Positions 50,567 to 64,000 of a DNA stretch of 64,000 nt are shown here, one piece after another. Within the stretch, counting starts at the first letter, position 1. Each line of letters starts with the position of its first letter. The position numbers and the translations under genes are program-made. The notes under the pieces are model-generated. The model was not told where the DNA came from and made no database searches. It saw only the letters and a program-made list of their open reading frames with translations. Source of the DNA: Streptomyces longwoodensis (GTDB lineage: Bacteria; Actinomycetota; Actinomycetes; Streptomycetales; Streptomycetaceae); the NCBI RefSeq assembly GCF_001514125.1, contig NZ_KQ948567.1, positions 82,680 through 146,679 of the forward strand. Direction: 5' to 3'.

Positions 50567-53329
50567 CTACCCCTCCGACTCCCCCCGGATCACCGCCAGT
50601 ACGCCATCGAGTTCATCGGGTTTCACCAGAACGTCACGCGCCTTCGAACCCTCGCTCGGTCCCACGATGTTCCGCGACTCCATCAGGTCCATCAGCCGGC
50701 CCGCCTTGGCGAAGCCCACGCGCAGCTTGCGCTGGAGCATGGAGGTCGACCCGAACTGCGTGGAGACGACCAGCTCGGCCGCCTGGCACAGCAGGTCGAG
50801 GTCGTCGCCGATGTCCTCGTCGATCTCCTTCTTCTGCTTGGTGCCCACCGTGACGTCGTCCCGGAAGACGGGCGCCATCTGGTCCTTGCAGTGCTGGACG
50901 ACGGCCGCGACCTCGGCCTCGGTGACGAAGGCGCCCTGCATGCGGGTCGGCTTGTTCGCGCCCATCGGCAGGAACAGTCCGTCACCCTTGCCGATCAGCT
51001 TCTCGGCGCCCGGCTGGTCCAGGATGACGCGGCTGTCGGCGAGCGAGGACGTGGCGAAGGCGAGCCGCGAGGGGACGTTCGCCTTGATCAGACCGGTGAC
51101 GACGTCCACCGACGGCCGCTGGGTGGCGAGCACCAGGTGGATGCCGGCGGCGCGCGCGAGCTGCGTGATGCGCACGATGGCGTCCTCGACGTCGCGCGGC
51201 GCGACCATCATCAGGTCGGCCAGCTCGTCGACGATCACCAGCAGGTACGGGTACGGCTGCAGCTCGCGCTCGCTGCCCTCGGGCGGCTTGACCGTGCCCT
51301 CGCGGACGGCCTTGTTGAAGTCGTCGATGTGCCGGTAGCCGTACGCCGCCAGGTCGTCGTAGCGCAGGTCCATCTCGCGGACGACCCACTGCAGGGCCTC
51401 GGCGGCCCGCTTGGGGTTGGTGATGATCGGCGTGATCAGGTGCGGGATGCCCTCGTAGGCGGTGAGCTCGACGCGCTTGGGGTCGACCAGGATCATCCGG
51501 ACGTCCTCGGGGGTCGCCCGCATCATGACCGAGGTGATCAGGCAGTTGATGCAGGACGACTTGCCGGAGCCGGTGGCGCCGGCGACCAGCATGTGCGGCA
51601 TCTTCGCCAGCGAGTGCATGACGTAGCCGCCCTCGACGTCCTTGCCGAAGGCGACCAGCATCGGGTCGTCGTCCTCCGCGGACTCCGCCAGGCGCAGCAC
51701 GTCGCCGAGGTTGACCATCTCCCGGTCGGTGTTCGGGATCTCGATGCCGACCGCGGACTTGCCGGGGATCGGGCTGATGATCCGCACGTCCGGGCTGGCG
51801 ACGGCGTACGCGATGTTCTTGGCGAGCGCGGTGATCCGCTCGACCTTGACGGCCGGGCCGAGCTCCACCTCGTAGCGGGTGACCGTCGGTCCGCGGGTGA
51901 AGCCGGTGACGGCGGCGTCGACCTTGAACTCGGTGAAGACGTTGGTGAGCGCGGCGACTATGGCGTCGTTGGCCGCGCTGCGCGCCTTGCCGGGCCCGCC
52001 CCGGGTGAGCAGGTCGAGCGAGGGCAGGGCGTAGGTGATGTCTCCCGACAGCTGGAGCTGCTCGGCGCGCGCCGGCATCTCGCGGGGCTGCTCGGGCGGC
52101 GACTTGGTGAGGTCGGGGACGGCCCCGGACTGCGCCTTCTCGGGCTTGATCCTCTCCTGCCGGGGCCGGGCGGCCGGCACCGGCGTCGGCGTCCGCACCG
52201 CTGCCGGGACGGGCGTCGGGGTGGTCGGCTCCCGGTCGCCGACGCTCACGCCCTGGGTGAGGTCGGCGACGACCGGCGAGGGCGGCATGCCGTGCAGCAC
52301 GGCGCCGTCGAGGGCGGCCGCGGCCGCCGCGGCGACGTCCACGGCGTCCATGCCCCGCTGCATGTCGGGCTGCGGCACGGCGGAGCGCCGGGGGCGCCCG
52401 CGGCGCCGGGACAGCGCCTCCTCCTCGGCGCCCTCCGGGTCGTACGCCTGGGGGGCGCCCGAGCGCCTGCGGGGGCGCGCCGGCAGCGCCTCGCGCCACT
52501 GTTCGTCGTAGCGCTCGTCGTCGTCGGCGTACTCGTCGGCGAGCAGGTCCTCCTCGGGGTCACGCAGCACGCCGAGGCTGACGCCGAGCTGGCGCAGCCG
52601 CTGCGGGATCGCGTTGACCGGGGTGGCCGTGACGACCAGCAGGCCGAAGACGGTCAGCAGCACGAGCAGCGGGACGGCGAGGACCTCGGTCATGGTGAAC
52701 GTCAGCGGCGTCGCGGCCGCCCAGCCGATGAGGCCGCCGGCGTCCCTTATCGCCTGCATGCCCTCGCTGCGGGCGGGCGAGCCGCACGCGATGTGGACCT
52801 GCCCGAGCACGCCGATGAGCAGCGCGGACAGGCCGATCACGATCCGCCCGTTGGCCTCGGGCTGCTCGGGGTGGCGGATCAGCCGTACGGCGACGACGCC
52901 GAACAGGATCGGCACCAGCAGGTCGAGCCGGCCGAAGGCGCCGGTCACCAGGATCTCGACCAGGTCGCCGACGGGTCCCTTCAGGTCGGCCCAGGTGCCG
53001 GCGGCGACGATCAGGGCCACGCCCAGGAGCAGCAGGGCGACGCCGTCCTTGCGGTGGGCCGGGTCGAGGTTCCTCGCGCCGGTCCCTATGCCGCGGAACA
53101 CGGCGCCCACGGCGTGCGCCAGGCCCAGCCAGACGGCGCGCACGACGCGGTACAGGCCCCCGGTGGGGCTCGGGGCGGGCTTGGGCACGGGCTTCCTGGC
53201 CGCGGCTTTCCTGGCGGGCGCCTTCTTCGCCGGGACCTTCTTCGCAGCGGCCCTCTTCGCCGGAGCCTTCGCCGGGGCGACCGCCTTCCTGGCGGGCTGC
53301 TTCTTGGCTGCGGAGGGACGTGAGGCCAT
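50567..53329 (-). CDS. ftsK: DNA translocase FtsK/SpoIIIE
   Basis: A 920-residue septal DNA pump. The N-terminal 70 residues are Lys/Ala/Pro repeats (AKAPAKRAAAKKVPAKKAP); four TM segments follow (about 95-270); a Pro/Arg-rich linker (about 280-470) leads to the motor domain with Walker A GATGSGKS at about 581-588 and Walker B YLLVIVDELADLMM; the C-terminal gamma winged helix (LVVSTQFGSTSMLQRKLRVGFAKAGRLMD) reads polarity sequences. In Streptomyces it clears DNA from sporulation septa. The ATG at 53329 lacks a ribosome site; an upstream in-frame GTG is possible, but the Streptomyces family starts MASRPSAAKK. Confidence 0.96.
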   Translation of the reverse strand: MASRPSAAKKQPARKAVAPAKAPAKRAAAKKVPAKKAPARKAAARKPVPKPAPSPTGGLYRVVRAVWLGLAHAVGAVFRGIGTGARNLDPAHRKDGVALLLLGVALIVAAGTWADLKGPVGDLVEILVTGAFGRLDLLVPILFGVVAVRLIRHPEQPEANGRIVIGLSALLIGVLGQVHIACGSPARSEGMQAIRDAGGLIGWAAATPLTFTMTEVLAVPLLVLLTVFGLLVVTATPVNAIPQRLRQLGVSLGVLRDPEEDLLADEYADDDERYDEQWREALPARPRRRSGAPQAYDPEGAEEEALSRRRGRPRRSAVPQPDMQRGMDAVDVAAAAAAALDGAVLHGMPPSPVVADLTQGVSVGDREPTTPTPVPAAVRTPTPVPAARPRQERIKPEKAQSGAVPDLTKSPPEQPREMPARAEQLQLSGDITYALPSLDLLTRGGPGKARSAANDAIVAALTNVFTEFKVDAAVTGFTRGPTVTRYEVELGPAVKVERITALAKNIAYAVASPDVRIISPIPGKSAVGIEIPNTDREMVNLGDVLRLAESAEDDDPMLVAFGKDVEGGYVMHSLAKMPHMLVAGATGSGKSSCINCLITSVMMRATPEDVRMILVDPKRVELTAYEGIPHLITPIITNPKRAAEALQWVVREMDLRYDDLAAYGYRHIDDFNKAVREGTVKPPEGSERELQPYPYLLVIVDELADLMMVAPRDVEDAIVRITQLARAAGIHLVLATQRPSVDVVTGLIKANVPSRLAFATSSLADSRVILDQPGAEKLIGKGDGLFLPMGANKPTRMQGAFVTEAEVAAVVQHCKDQMAPVFRDDVTVGTKQKKEIDEDIGDDLDLLCQAAELVVSTQFGSTSMLQRKLRVGFAKAGRLMDLMESRNIVGPSEGSKARDVLVKPDELDGVLAVIRGESEG

Positions 53330-53465
53330 GGGTGTGAGGTTACCGGGGGAGACGGCAGCGGACACGTGTGCCCACTGCTTCACCCGTTCGTGTCGCCCCC
53401 GGGCGGGCACGGAACTGACGGGATCTCACACCCAACTCCGTGCTCCCCCAGGGTCAGTTCCGCGG

Positions 53466-54146
53466 TCAGGTCTGCGACGACACCGATGTCGTACCGCTGC
53501 CCGCACCCGGTTCCAGAGCGTCCAGCGCCCGTCGCAGCCCGGTGAGTTTGCGCTCCAGGTGGGCCGCGGTGGCCACCGCCGCCGCGTCCGCCGACTCGTC
53601 GTCCAGCTGCTTGGACAGCGCCTCGGCCTGCTCCTCGACCGCGGCGAGCCGCGCGGACAGCTCGGCCAGCAGCCCGGCCGACTCCTTGGCCCCGCCGACG
53701 GGCTTGCCGCCGCCCTCCAACTGGAGGCGCAGCAGCGCCGCCTGCTCCCGGAGCTGGCAGTTCTTCATGTACAGCTCGACGAACACCGACACCTTCGCGC
53801 GCAGCACCCACGGGTCGAACGGCTTCGAGATGTAGTCCACCGCCCCCGCCGCGTAGCCGCGGAAGGTGTGGTGGGGCCCGTGGTTGATCGCCGTGAGGAA
53901 GATGATCGGGATGTCTCTGGTGCGCTCCCGCCGCTTGATGTGCGCGGCCGTCTCGAACCCGTCCATGCCGGGCATCTGGACGTCCAGCAGGATGACCGCG
54001 AAGTCGTCCGTCAGCAGCGCCTTGAGCGCCTCTTCCCCGGACGATGCCCGCACCAGCGTCTGATCGAGCGCCGAGAGGATCGCCTCCAGCGCCAGCAGAT
54101 TCTCCGGCCGGTCATCGACCAGGAGGATCTTGGCCTTCTGCACCAT
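53466..54146 (-). CDS. osaB: Response regulator OsaB with C-terminal coiled coil
   Basis: A 226-residue regulator without DNA-binding domain. The receiver (about 5-125) has D11-D12, phosphoacceptor D55 (VILLDVQMPGMDGF) and K107 (DYISKPFDP). The remaining 100 residues are a predicted coiled coil (QLREQAALLRLQLEGGG, LAELSARLAAVEEQAEALSKQLDDE). In S. coelicolor OsaB is needed for aerial growth under osmotic stress and works with OsaA. ATG at 54146 with GGAGG ahead. Same strand as osaA, 294 bases downstream, behind a terminator-like hairpin. Confidence 0.92.
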   Translation of the reverse strand: MVQKAKILLVDDRPENLLALEAILSALDQTLVRASSGEEALKALLTDDFAVILLDVQMPGMDGFETAAHIKRRERTRDIPIIFLTAINHGPHHTFRGYAAGAVDYISKPFDPWVLRAKVSVFVELYMKNCQLREQAALLRLQLEGGGKPVGGAKESAGLLAELSARLAAVEEQAEALSKQLDDESADAAAVATAAHLERKLTGLRRALDALEPGAGSGTTSVSSQT

Positions 54147-54407
54147 GGCCCGCCCTCCTCGCCCCGGCAGTGCACCGGGCGCCGCCCCTGGGGACGACTC
54201 CTTTGCGCCGCCCTTCCTTGTGCCGGTCATGGTAGCCGTACCCCGACCGTCGCCACACCCTGTCACCGTGATGTCACTGTGCACGGATCAGGAACGCGGC
54301 AGGAGACCTGAAAGTTCCCCGGATCGCCCGGTTCCACACGCGGCCCGCCACCAAACCCGAACAACTTCCGGCGGCCGCGGAGAGTTCCCGGGCCGGCCCG
54401 TGCCCTG

Positions 54408-54433
54408 CGGCGCGGCGCCGGAGCGCCGCGCCG
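54408..54433. terminator. Hairpin immediately after osaA
   Basis: CGGCGCGGCGC (54408-54418) pairs with GCGCCGCGCCG (54423-54433) around CGGA, seven bases beyond the osaA stop. It may limit readthrough into osaB, which would then need its own promoter in the 260 bases that follow. Confidence 0.65.
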
Positions 54434-54440
54434 TGGCGCA

Positions 54441-59906
<5,466 letters not shown>

Positions 59907-60294
59907 TTGTCCCTCCCGCAGGGATCGACCGTTACTGCTGTGCTCGGGTGCTGCTGCTCGCCGTCGCCGGCACTGCCGCGTTCCGCCCCCCGGCAACCGG
60001 ACCGGCTCCCGGGCTGTTGCCCGCCCGGGACGAGGACACTCGTCCCGCACGGACCTTCGCAACAAGCTTGCCCAGTGTTTCACCCTCACCGAACCAGGCC
60101 ATAACAGTTCGGCAGCTTCGCACATCGTCCGCACAGCCCCGGGACCGAACCACCAAGGACGGAAACACCGGCGACCGGCATCCGCACGGGCGGGGAAGGT
60201 AAGTAACCTTGCATGCGGCTGTCCAGCCGCGCCGGTCCTACCGGCCTGGGCGGTGGCACGAGTACGAGCGGGCATCGGAGGGGCGGCCGCACAC
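59907..60294. other. Divergent regulatory region osaA / osaC
   Basis: 388 bases without a supported gene, carrying the leaders of two divergent stress-regulatory genes. The part at 60055-60130 is less GC-rich (TTCGCAACAAGCTTGCCCAG, CAGTTCGGCAGCTTCGC) and GTAAGTAACCTTGCATG lies at 60199-60215. No clear GTTT-N15-GGGTAT stress-sigma promoter was found by eye. A long Arg/Pro-rich frame on each strand is composition only. Confidence 0.5.
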
Positions 60295-63030
60295 ATGACC
60301 ACCGGACTGATCCCGGGGGGACAGCCCCCGGAACCCCGTCCGACGGACGGACTGCCGCACCCGCGCAGCCGCCCGGACGACGGGGTAGCCCTGCACGTCG
60401 ACGACCGGCCGAGGAGTTCTGTGATCACCGCGCGTGCGGCTGCCAGCTTCGAGCCCGTCGGGCGATCGGTCGCGACCGCCCGCGCCTTCGTCCGCGACAC
60501 CCTCCAGGGCTGGGGCTTCGCCGACATCGTCGACGACGCCGTGGTCCTCACCAGCGAGCTGGTCACCAACGCCGTCGTCCACGCCGGTACCCACGCCGAC
60601 CTGCTGTGCCTGCGCAGCGCCGACGGCGTCCGCGTCGAGGTGTCCGACCGCTACCCGGAGCGCGAGGTCCCCCTCCAGGGCTCTCCCGTGACCATGGGCA
60701 GCCCCGACCGGGAGGGCGGCCGCGGCCTCCAGCTGTGCGCGGCGCTCGCCGGCCACTGGGGCGTCGACTACACCCCCACCCACAAGACCGTCTGGTTCCA
60801 GCTCGACCTGCCCGAGCGCCCCGTCGGCACCCGCACGGCCGGCCCGGCGCTCCCCGCCCACCTGCTGCCGCTCGCCGACGCCCGGGTCCGCGTCGCCGTC
60901 GTCCAGATCGACCGCTCGGGCGCCATCTCCGCGTGGAACGAGGACGCCGAGGAACTCTTCGGCTACCCCGCCGACCAGGTCGTCGGCAAGCCCCTCACCG
61001 ACCTCGCCGCCTGGCCGCACACCCCCGGCACCGGCACCGGCATCGCCGAGGCGCTCCAGCTCTCCCGCTGGGAGGGCAGCTACGGCATCCGCGGCGCCGA
61101 CGGGCGCGTCACCCCGGTCTACGCCTCCCACCTGCGCGTGCGCGACACCGACGGCGAGCCCTCCACGGTCTGCCTCCTGGTCCGCGACCACGAGCGGGCC
61201 GTCCTGCAGACCCCCTCGCGCGTGCCGTCCTCCGACACCTCCTCCCAGGGCGACCAGAACACCGACCCGTTCGAGGTGTTCATCGGCTCCCCCGCCCCGG
61301 ACGACCTCGACGGCCTCCTCCAGCGCACCGTCGAACGCGCCCGCGACATGCTCGACGGCGACTCCGCCTTCCTGCTCCTGGCCACCGACGACGAGACCGA
61401 GCTCGAGGTCCGCGCCTCCACCGGCCTGCCCTCCGCCCGCCAGCGCTTCGCGCGCGTGCCCGTCGAGGCCGGCCCCGGCCGCTACGGCTCCGCCCGCATG
61501 CCCGCCGTCCACGAGGACCTCCTCGCCGTCCCCGGCGCCGTCCCCCTGCTCAACGGCACCGGCATGCGCTCGGTCGTCACCGTCCCGCTCAAGGTGGAGG
61601 GCCGTCTCACCGGCTCCCTCGGCGTCGCCGCCGAGGCCCCCGGCCGCTACTCCAACGAGGAGGCGCTGCGCCTGCAGTTCGCCGCCGACCGCATCGCCCT
61701 GGCGGTCGAGTCGGCCCGCCTCGGCGAACTGGAGCGCCTGCGCCGCGGCTCCCTCAGCTTCCTCGTCGAGGCGTCCGACCTGCTGGCCGGCACCCTGGAC
61801 CGCGACCAGACCCTGGCCCTGATGGCCCAGATGACCGTCCCCACGCTCGCCACCTGGTGCGCCGTCTACACGATCGCCGACCAGGCCTCCGAACCGGACC
61901 TGTCGTACGTCCTGCACGAGGACGAGGAACTGATCGACGGCATCAAGTCGTTGCTCTCCAAGATCGCCCCGCCCGACCCGGTGCCCACCCCCGGCGCCCG
62001 CGTCTGGGCAGCTCCTGGCGAGGCCGCGCACGACGCCGCGCTGCGCAGCTCCATGCGCAGCCTCGGCCTGAGCGGCGGCCCCGCCCACCAGCCCGCCTCG
62101 GGTATCGGCCCGACCCTCGCCACCGCCTCCGCGGTGGGCGGCGAGACCGTCGTCCTCCCGCTGGTCGCCCGCAACCGCGTCATCGGCATGCTCACCCTCG
62201 GCAAGCCAACCGACGAGCACTTCCGCCAGGAGATCCTGGAACTGGCCGAGGACCTGTCCCGCCGGGCGGCCCTCGCCCTGGACAACGCCCGCCTCTACTC
62301 CGAGCGCACGGCCATCAGCCAGGCCCTCCAGCGCAGCCTCCTCCCGCCGGAGCTCCCCGAGGTCGAGGGTGTCGAGGTGGAGGTCATCTACCGCGCGGCC
62401 GGTGAGGGCAACGAGGTCGGCGGCGACTTCTACGACATCTTCCCCATCAGCGACGGCGCGTACGGCTTCGCCATCGGCGACGTCTGCGGCACGGGCCCCA
62501 ACGCCGCCGCCGTCACCGGCCTCGCCCGGCACGCCCTGCGCCTGCTGGCCCGCGAGGGCTTGAGCGGCCCGGCCGTCCTGGAGCGCCTGAACTCCGCGAT
62601 CCTCGACGAGGGCGCCCGCAGCCGCTTCCTCACGCTCCTCTACGGCGAGATGCGCCCGCAGGAGGACGGCAGCGCGGAGCTGAAGGTGGTCTGCGCCGGC
62701 CACCCGCTCCCGCTGCGCCTGCGCCAGGACGGCACGGTCGAGCCGGCCGCCGAACCCCAGCCCCTGCTGGGCGTGATGGAGGACCTGGAGCTCTACGAGG
62801 AGACGGTCACCCTCGACCCGGGCGACGTCCTGCTGTGTGTCACCGACGGCGTCACCGAACGCCGCGAGGGCACCCGCATGCTCGGCGACGACGGCCTCGC
62901 CGACGTCCTCACGACGTGCACAGGGCTGACGGCGGGAGCGGTCGCGGCCCGCATCATGCGCGCCGTGGAGCGCTTCGCCTCGGACGCCCCGTCCGACGAC
63001 ATGGCCATCCTGGCGATGCGCGTGGCCTGA
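60295..63030 (+). CDS. osaC: OsaC: RsbW-like kinase, PAS, GAF and SpoIIE-type PP2C phosphatase fusion
   Basis: A 911-residue regulator of stress sigma factor activity. Domains in order are an RsbW/HATPase_c_2 anti-sigma kinase (about 45-185: LTSELVTNAVVHAG, GGRGLQLCAALAGHWG), PAS (about 195-300), two GAF domains (about 340-480 and 490-670) and a PP2C SpoIIE domain (about 690-910: VGGDFYDIFPI, GDVCGTGPNAAAVT, LLCVTDGVTERRE, SDDMAILAMRV). S. coelicolor OsaC modulates SigB after osmotic shock. The ATG at 60295 has GGAGGGG about 11 bases ahead; a GTG at 60253 is an alternative. Divergent from osaA. A strong terminator follows. Confidence 0.93.
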   Translation: MTTGLIPGGQPPEPRPTDGLPHPRSRPDDGVALHVDDRPRSSVITARAAASFEPVGRSVATARAFVRDTLQGWGFADIVDDAVVLTSELVTNAVVHAGTHADLLCLRSADGVRVEVSDRYPEREVPLQGSPVTMGSPDREGGRGLQLCAALAGHWGVDYTPTHKTVWFQLDLPERPVGTRTAGPALPAHLLPLADARVRVAVVQIDRSGAISAWNEDAEELFGYPADQVVGKPLTDLAAWPHTPGTGTGIAEALQLSRWEGSYGIRGADGRVTPVYASHLRVRDTDGEPSTVCLLVRDHERAVLQTPSRVPSSDTSSQGDQNTDPFEVFIGSPAPDDLDGLLQRTVERARDMLDGDSAFLLLATDDETELEVRASTGLPSARQRFARVPVEAGPGRYGSARMPAVHEDLLAVPGAVPLLNGTGMRSVVTVPLKVEGRLTGSLGVAAEAPGRYSNEEALRLQFAADRIALAVESARLGELERLRRGSLSFLVEASDLLAGTLDRDQTLALMAQMTVPTLATWCAVYTIADQASEPDLSYVLHEDEELIDGIKSLLSKIAPPDPVPTPGARVWAAPGEAAHDAALRSSMRSLGLSGGPAHQPASGIGPTLATASAVGGETVVLPLVARNRVIGMLTLGKPTDEHFRQEILELAEDLSRRAALALDNARLYSERTAISQALQRSLLPPELPEVEGVEVEVIYRAAGEGNEVGGDFYDIFPISDGAYGFAIGDVCGTGPNAAAVTGLARHALRLLAREGLSGPAVLERLNSAILDEGARSRFLTLLYGEMRPQEDGSAELKVVCAGHPLPLRLRQDGTVEPAAEPQPLLGVMEDLELYEETVTLDPGDVLLCVTDGVTERREGTRMLGDDGLADVLTTCTGLTAGAVAARIMRAVERFASDAPSDDMAILAMRVA

Positions 63031-63038
63031 AAAACCAG

Positions 63039-63070
63039 AAAGACCCCGCCCGAAAGGGCGGGGTCTTTTT
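63039..63070. terminator. Rho-independent terminator between osaC and tRNA-Thr
   Basis: AGACCCCGCCC (63041-63051) pairs with GGGCGGGGTCT (63056-63066) around a GAAA tetraloop and is followed by TTTT. It begins nine bases after the osaC stop and can also end the minus-strand tRNA transcript. Confidence 0.93.
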
Positions 63071-63075
63071 CTCTG

Positions 63076-63148
63076 AGCCCCCAAACGGAATCGAACCGTT
63101 GACCTTCTCCTTACCATGGAGACGCTCTGCCGACTGAGCTATAGGGGC
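63076..63148 (-). tRNA. tRNA-Thr (anticodon GGT)
   Basis: The 73 bases fold as a complete tRNA on the minus strand: acceptor GCCCCTA/TGGGGGC, D-loop AGCTCAGTCGGCAGAGC, anticodon stem TCTCC/GGAGA around ATGGTAA (anticodon GGT) and T-loop GGTTCGATTCC. CCA is not encoded. It reads ACC and ACU codons. Confidence 0.95.
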
Positions 63149-63222
63149 TGGTCACTTTTCGAGGTTTCCCTCGCGGCAACGGAATAGATCATACCCCGAA
63201 CGAGTCCCGGTTCCCAACCCGC

Positions 63223-63900
63223 TCAGAAGGCCGGCTGGAGCAGTCCGCCCAAGGCGTTGCAAGCCGTGACGATCCGCTGCATGTCACGCCTCGTCAAAAG
63301 TGCACCCATGGGCAGGGACAGCGTCGTGTCGGCGGCCAGCTCGGTCTCCGGCAACGACACGCACCGGCGATGGTCGGGCAGCCGGTGCACGGGCGTCTTC
63401 ACCGGCACCCGGCAGTCAACTCCCTTGCGCTGCAAGGCCCGCGCGAAGGCGTCCCGGTCGGGCCGCCCGTTCCCGGGCACCCGCACCACGTACTGCTGGT
63501 ACGTGTGCCCGTCACCCCCGTCGGGCGTCCGCACCCCACGCAACCGCGCGTCGAGGAACGCGGCCCGCTCCCGCCGCTGCGCGACCTCGTCCCGCGGCGC
63601 CTCGCTCTCCCCCCGCTCCAGCACCAACAGCCCGTGCCGCTCCCCGAGTTCATGCATCCGTCCGATCTCCGCCGGCCGCCCGAAGCGGTGGACGACGACG
63701 ACGGCCGCCGTCCGCGGAGTGACGGCCGCCCCGACGGCGAGCGGGTCCAGGCAGTACGTGACGGGGTCTATGTCGGCGAACACCGGCAGCGCACCCGTCC
63801 TGATCACCGCCTCGGTGACCTCCACGTTCCCGAACGCCGGCACGATGACCTCGTCGCCGAGCCCGACACCCGCAGCCCTGAGCAGCGCAGCAGTACTCAT
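63223..63900 (-). CDS. Shortened DegT/DnrJ/EryC1-type aminotransferase homologue, probably not PLP-active
   Basis: A 225-residue protein, little more than half the family length of about 370-400. The N-terminal part matches the PLP-fold core (STAALLRAAGVGLGDEVIVPAFGNVEVTEAVI, VFADIDPVTYCLDP, TPRTAAVVVVHRFGRPAEI, HGLLVLERGESEA), but the segment that normally follows, with the catalytic Lys in a SFxxxK motif and the GEGG loop, is missing; QRRERAAFLDARLRGV leads straight into the C-terminal domain (YQQYVVRVPGNGRPDRDAFARALQRKGVDCRVP, HRLPDHRRCVSLPETELAADTTLSLPM). The frame is open and well coded, so it is unlikely to be a recent pseudogene. ATG at 63900. Confidence 0.8.
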   Translation of the reverse strand: MSTAALLRAAGVGLGDEVIVPAFGNVEVTEAVIRTGALPVFADIDPVTYCLDPLAVGAAVTPRTAAVVVVHRFGRPAEIGRMHELGERHGLLVLERGESEAPRDEVAQRRERAAFLDARLRGVRTPDGGDGHTYQQYVVRVPGNGRPDRDAFARALQRKGVDCRVPVKTPVHRLPDHRRCVSLPETELAADTTLSLPMGALLTRRDMQRIVTACNALGGLLQPAF

Positions 63901-63945
63901 GCGTCGATGGTCGGCGCGGTGTGTGAACTCCCGATGACGGACAGC

Positions 63946-63993
63946 AAAAAAGGGTGGAACTCCGAACCGAAGTTCGGAGTTCCACCCTTTTTG
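63946..63993. terminator. Strong bidirectional rho-independent terminator at the window end
   Basis: An 18-bp perfect stem (63950-63967 with 63972-63989) around CGAA, with A-run on one side and T-run on the other. It must end a transcript entering from beyond 64000 on the minus strand or leaving to the right on the plus strand. Confidence 0.93.
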
Positions 63994-64000
63994 AAGAATT

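Noticed and set aside
59907..60569. N-terminal extension of OsaA to 60569
   Set aside because: The extension is Arg/Pro-rich, overlaps the osaC start region, and a GTG with a strong ribosome site exists at 59906.

Overview
The window is 64 kb of high-GC chromosome from a Streptomyces or very close relative. The evidence is codon bias at about 90% G/C in third positions, frequent GTG starts, and a gene order (in reverse) matching the S. coelicolor recA region: rshA-dapF-miaA-miaB, a DegS/DegU-like pair, gluKR-gluABCD, a cysteine dioxygenase-rhodanese pair, recX-recA, lhr-nei, a dps gene, clgR-cinA-pgsA-rimO, ftsK, osaAB/osaC. Gene-order statements rest on recall of S. coelicolor, not on a search. 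No IS element, prophage, CRISPR array or biosynthetic gene cluster was seen.

Layout. 1-8.4 kb: a truncated M1 peptidase, a second-type RelA/SpoT protein, dapF, miaA, a small acidic protein with an MT0933-like antitoxin, and an extradiol-dioxygenase-fold protein. 8.6-16.8 kb: miaB, then an apparently inserted cellulose cassette: a LacI-family repressor, three 14-bp palindromic operators, and three secreted enzymes each ending in a CBM2 (GH12 endoglucanase, GH3 beta-glucosidase, AA10 copper monooxygenase). Together these could cut cellulose endolytically and oxidatively and release glucose under cello-oligosaccharide control. 16.8-20.5 kb: a DegS/DegU-like two-component pair divergent from a cation/proton antiporter with its own regulatory subunit. 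20.7-27.7 kb: an orphan TAXI binding protein, then GluK/GluR divergent from the GluABCD glutamate ABC transporter.

27.9-39 kb: a FAD monooxygenase; a Cys-rich leader peptide ahead of cysteine dioxygenase and rhodanese; recX and recA with a LexA box; several membrane proteins; DUF3046; and an AraC-azlCD operon. 39-54 kb: Lhr helicase, endonuclease VIII-type glycosylase, Dps, ClgR, cinA, pgsA, rimO, a RodZ-like protein and FtsK. 53.5-64 kb: the osmoadaptation regulators OsaB, OsaA (ten tandem HAMP-type repeats) and divergent OsaC, then tRNA-Thr(GGT) and a shortened DegT-type aminotransferase, closed by a strong bidirectional terminator.

Most genes are conserved housekeeping or regulatory genes. 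The most interesting points are the probably leaderless cysteine leader peptide ahead of the cysteine dioxygenase genes (29729-29815), the operator-controlled cellulose cassette in an otherwise core neighbourhood, the ten-repeat OsaA, the orphan TAXI protein beside GluK, and the aminotransferase that seems to lack its PLP lysine.
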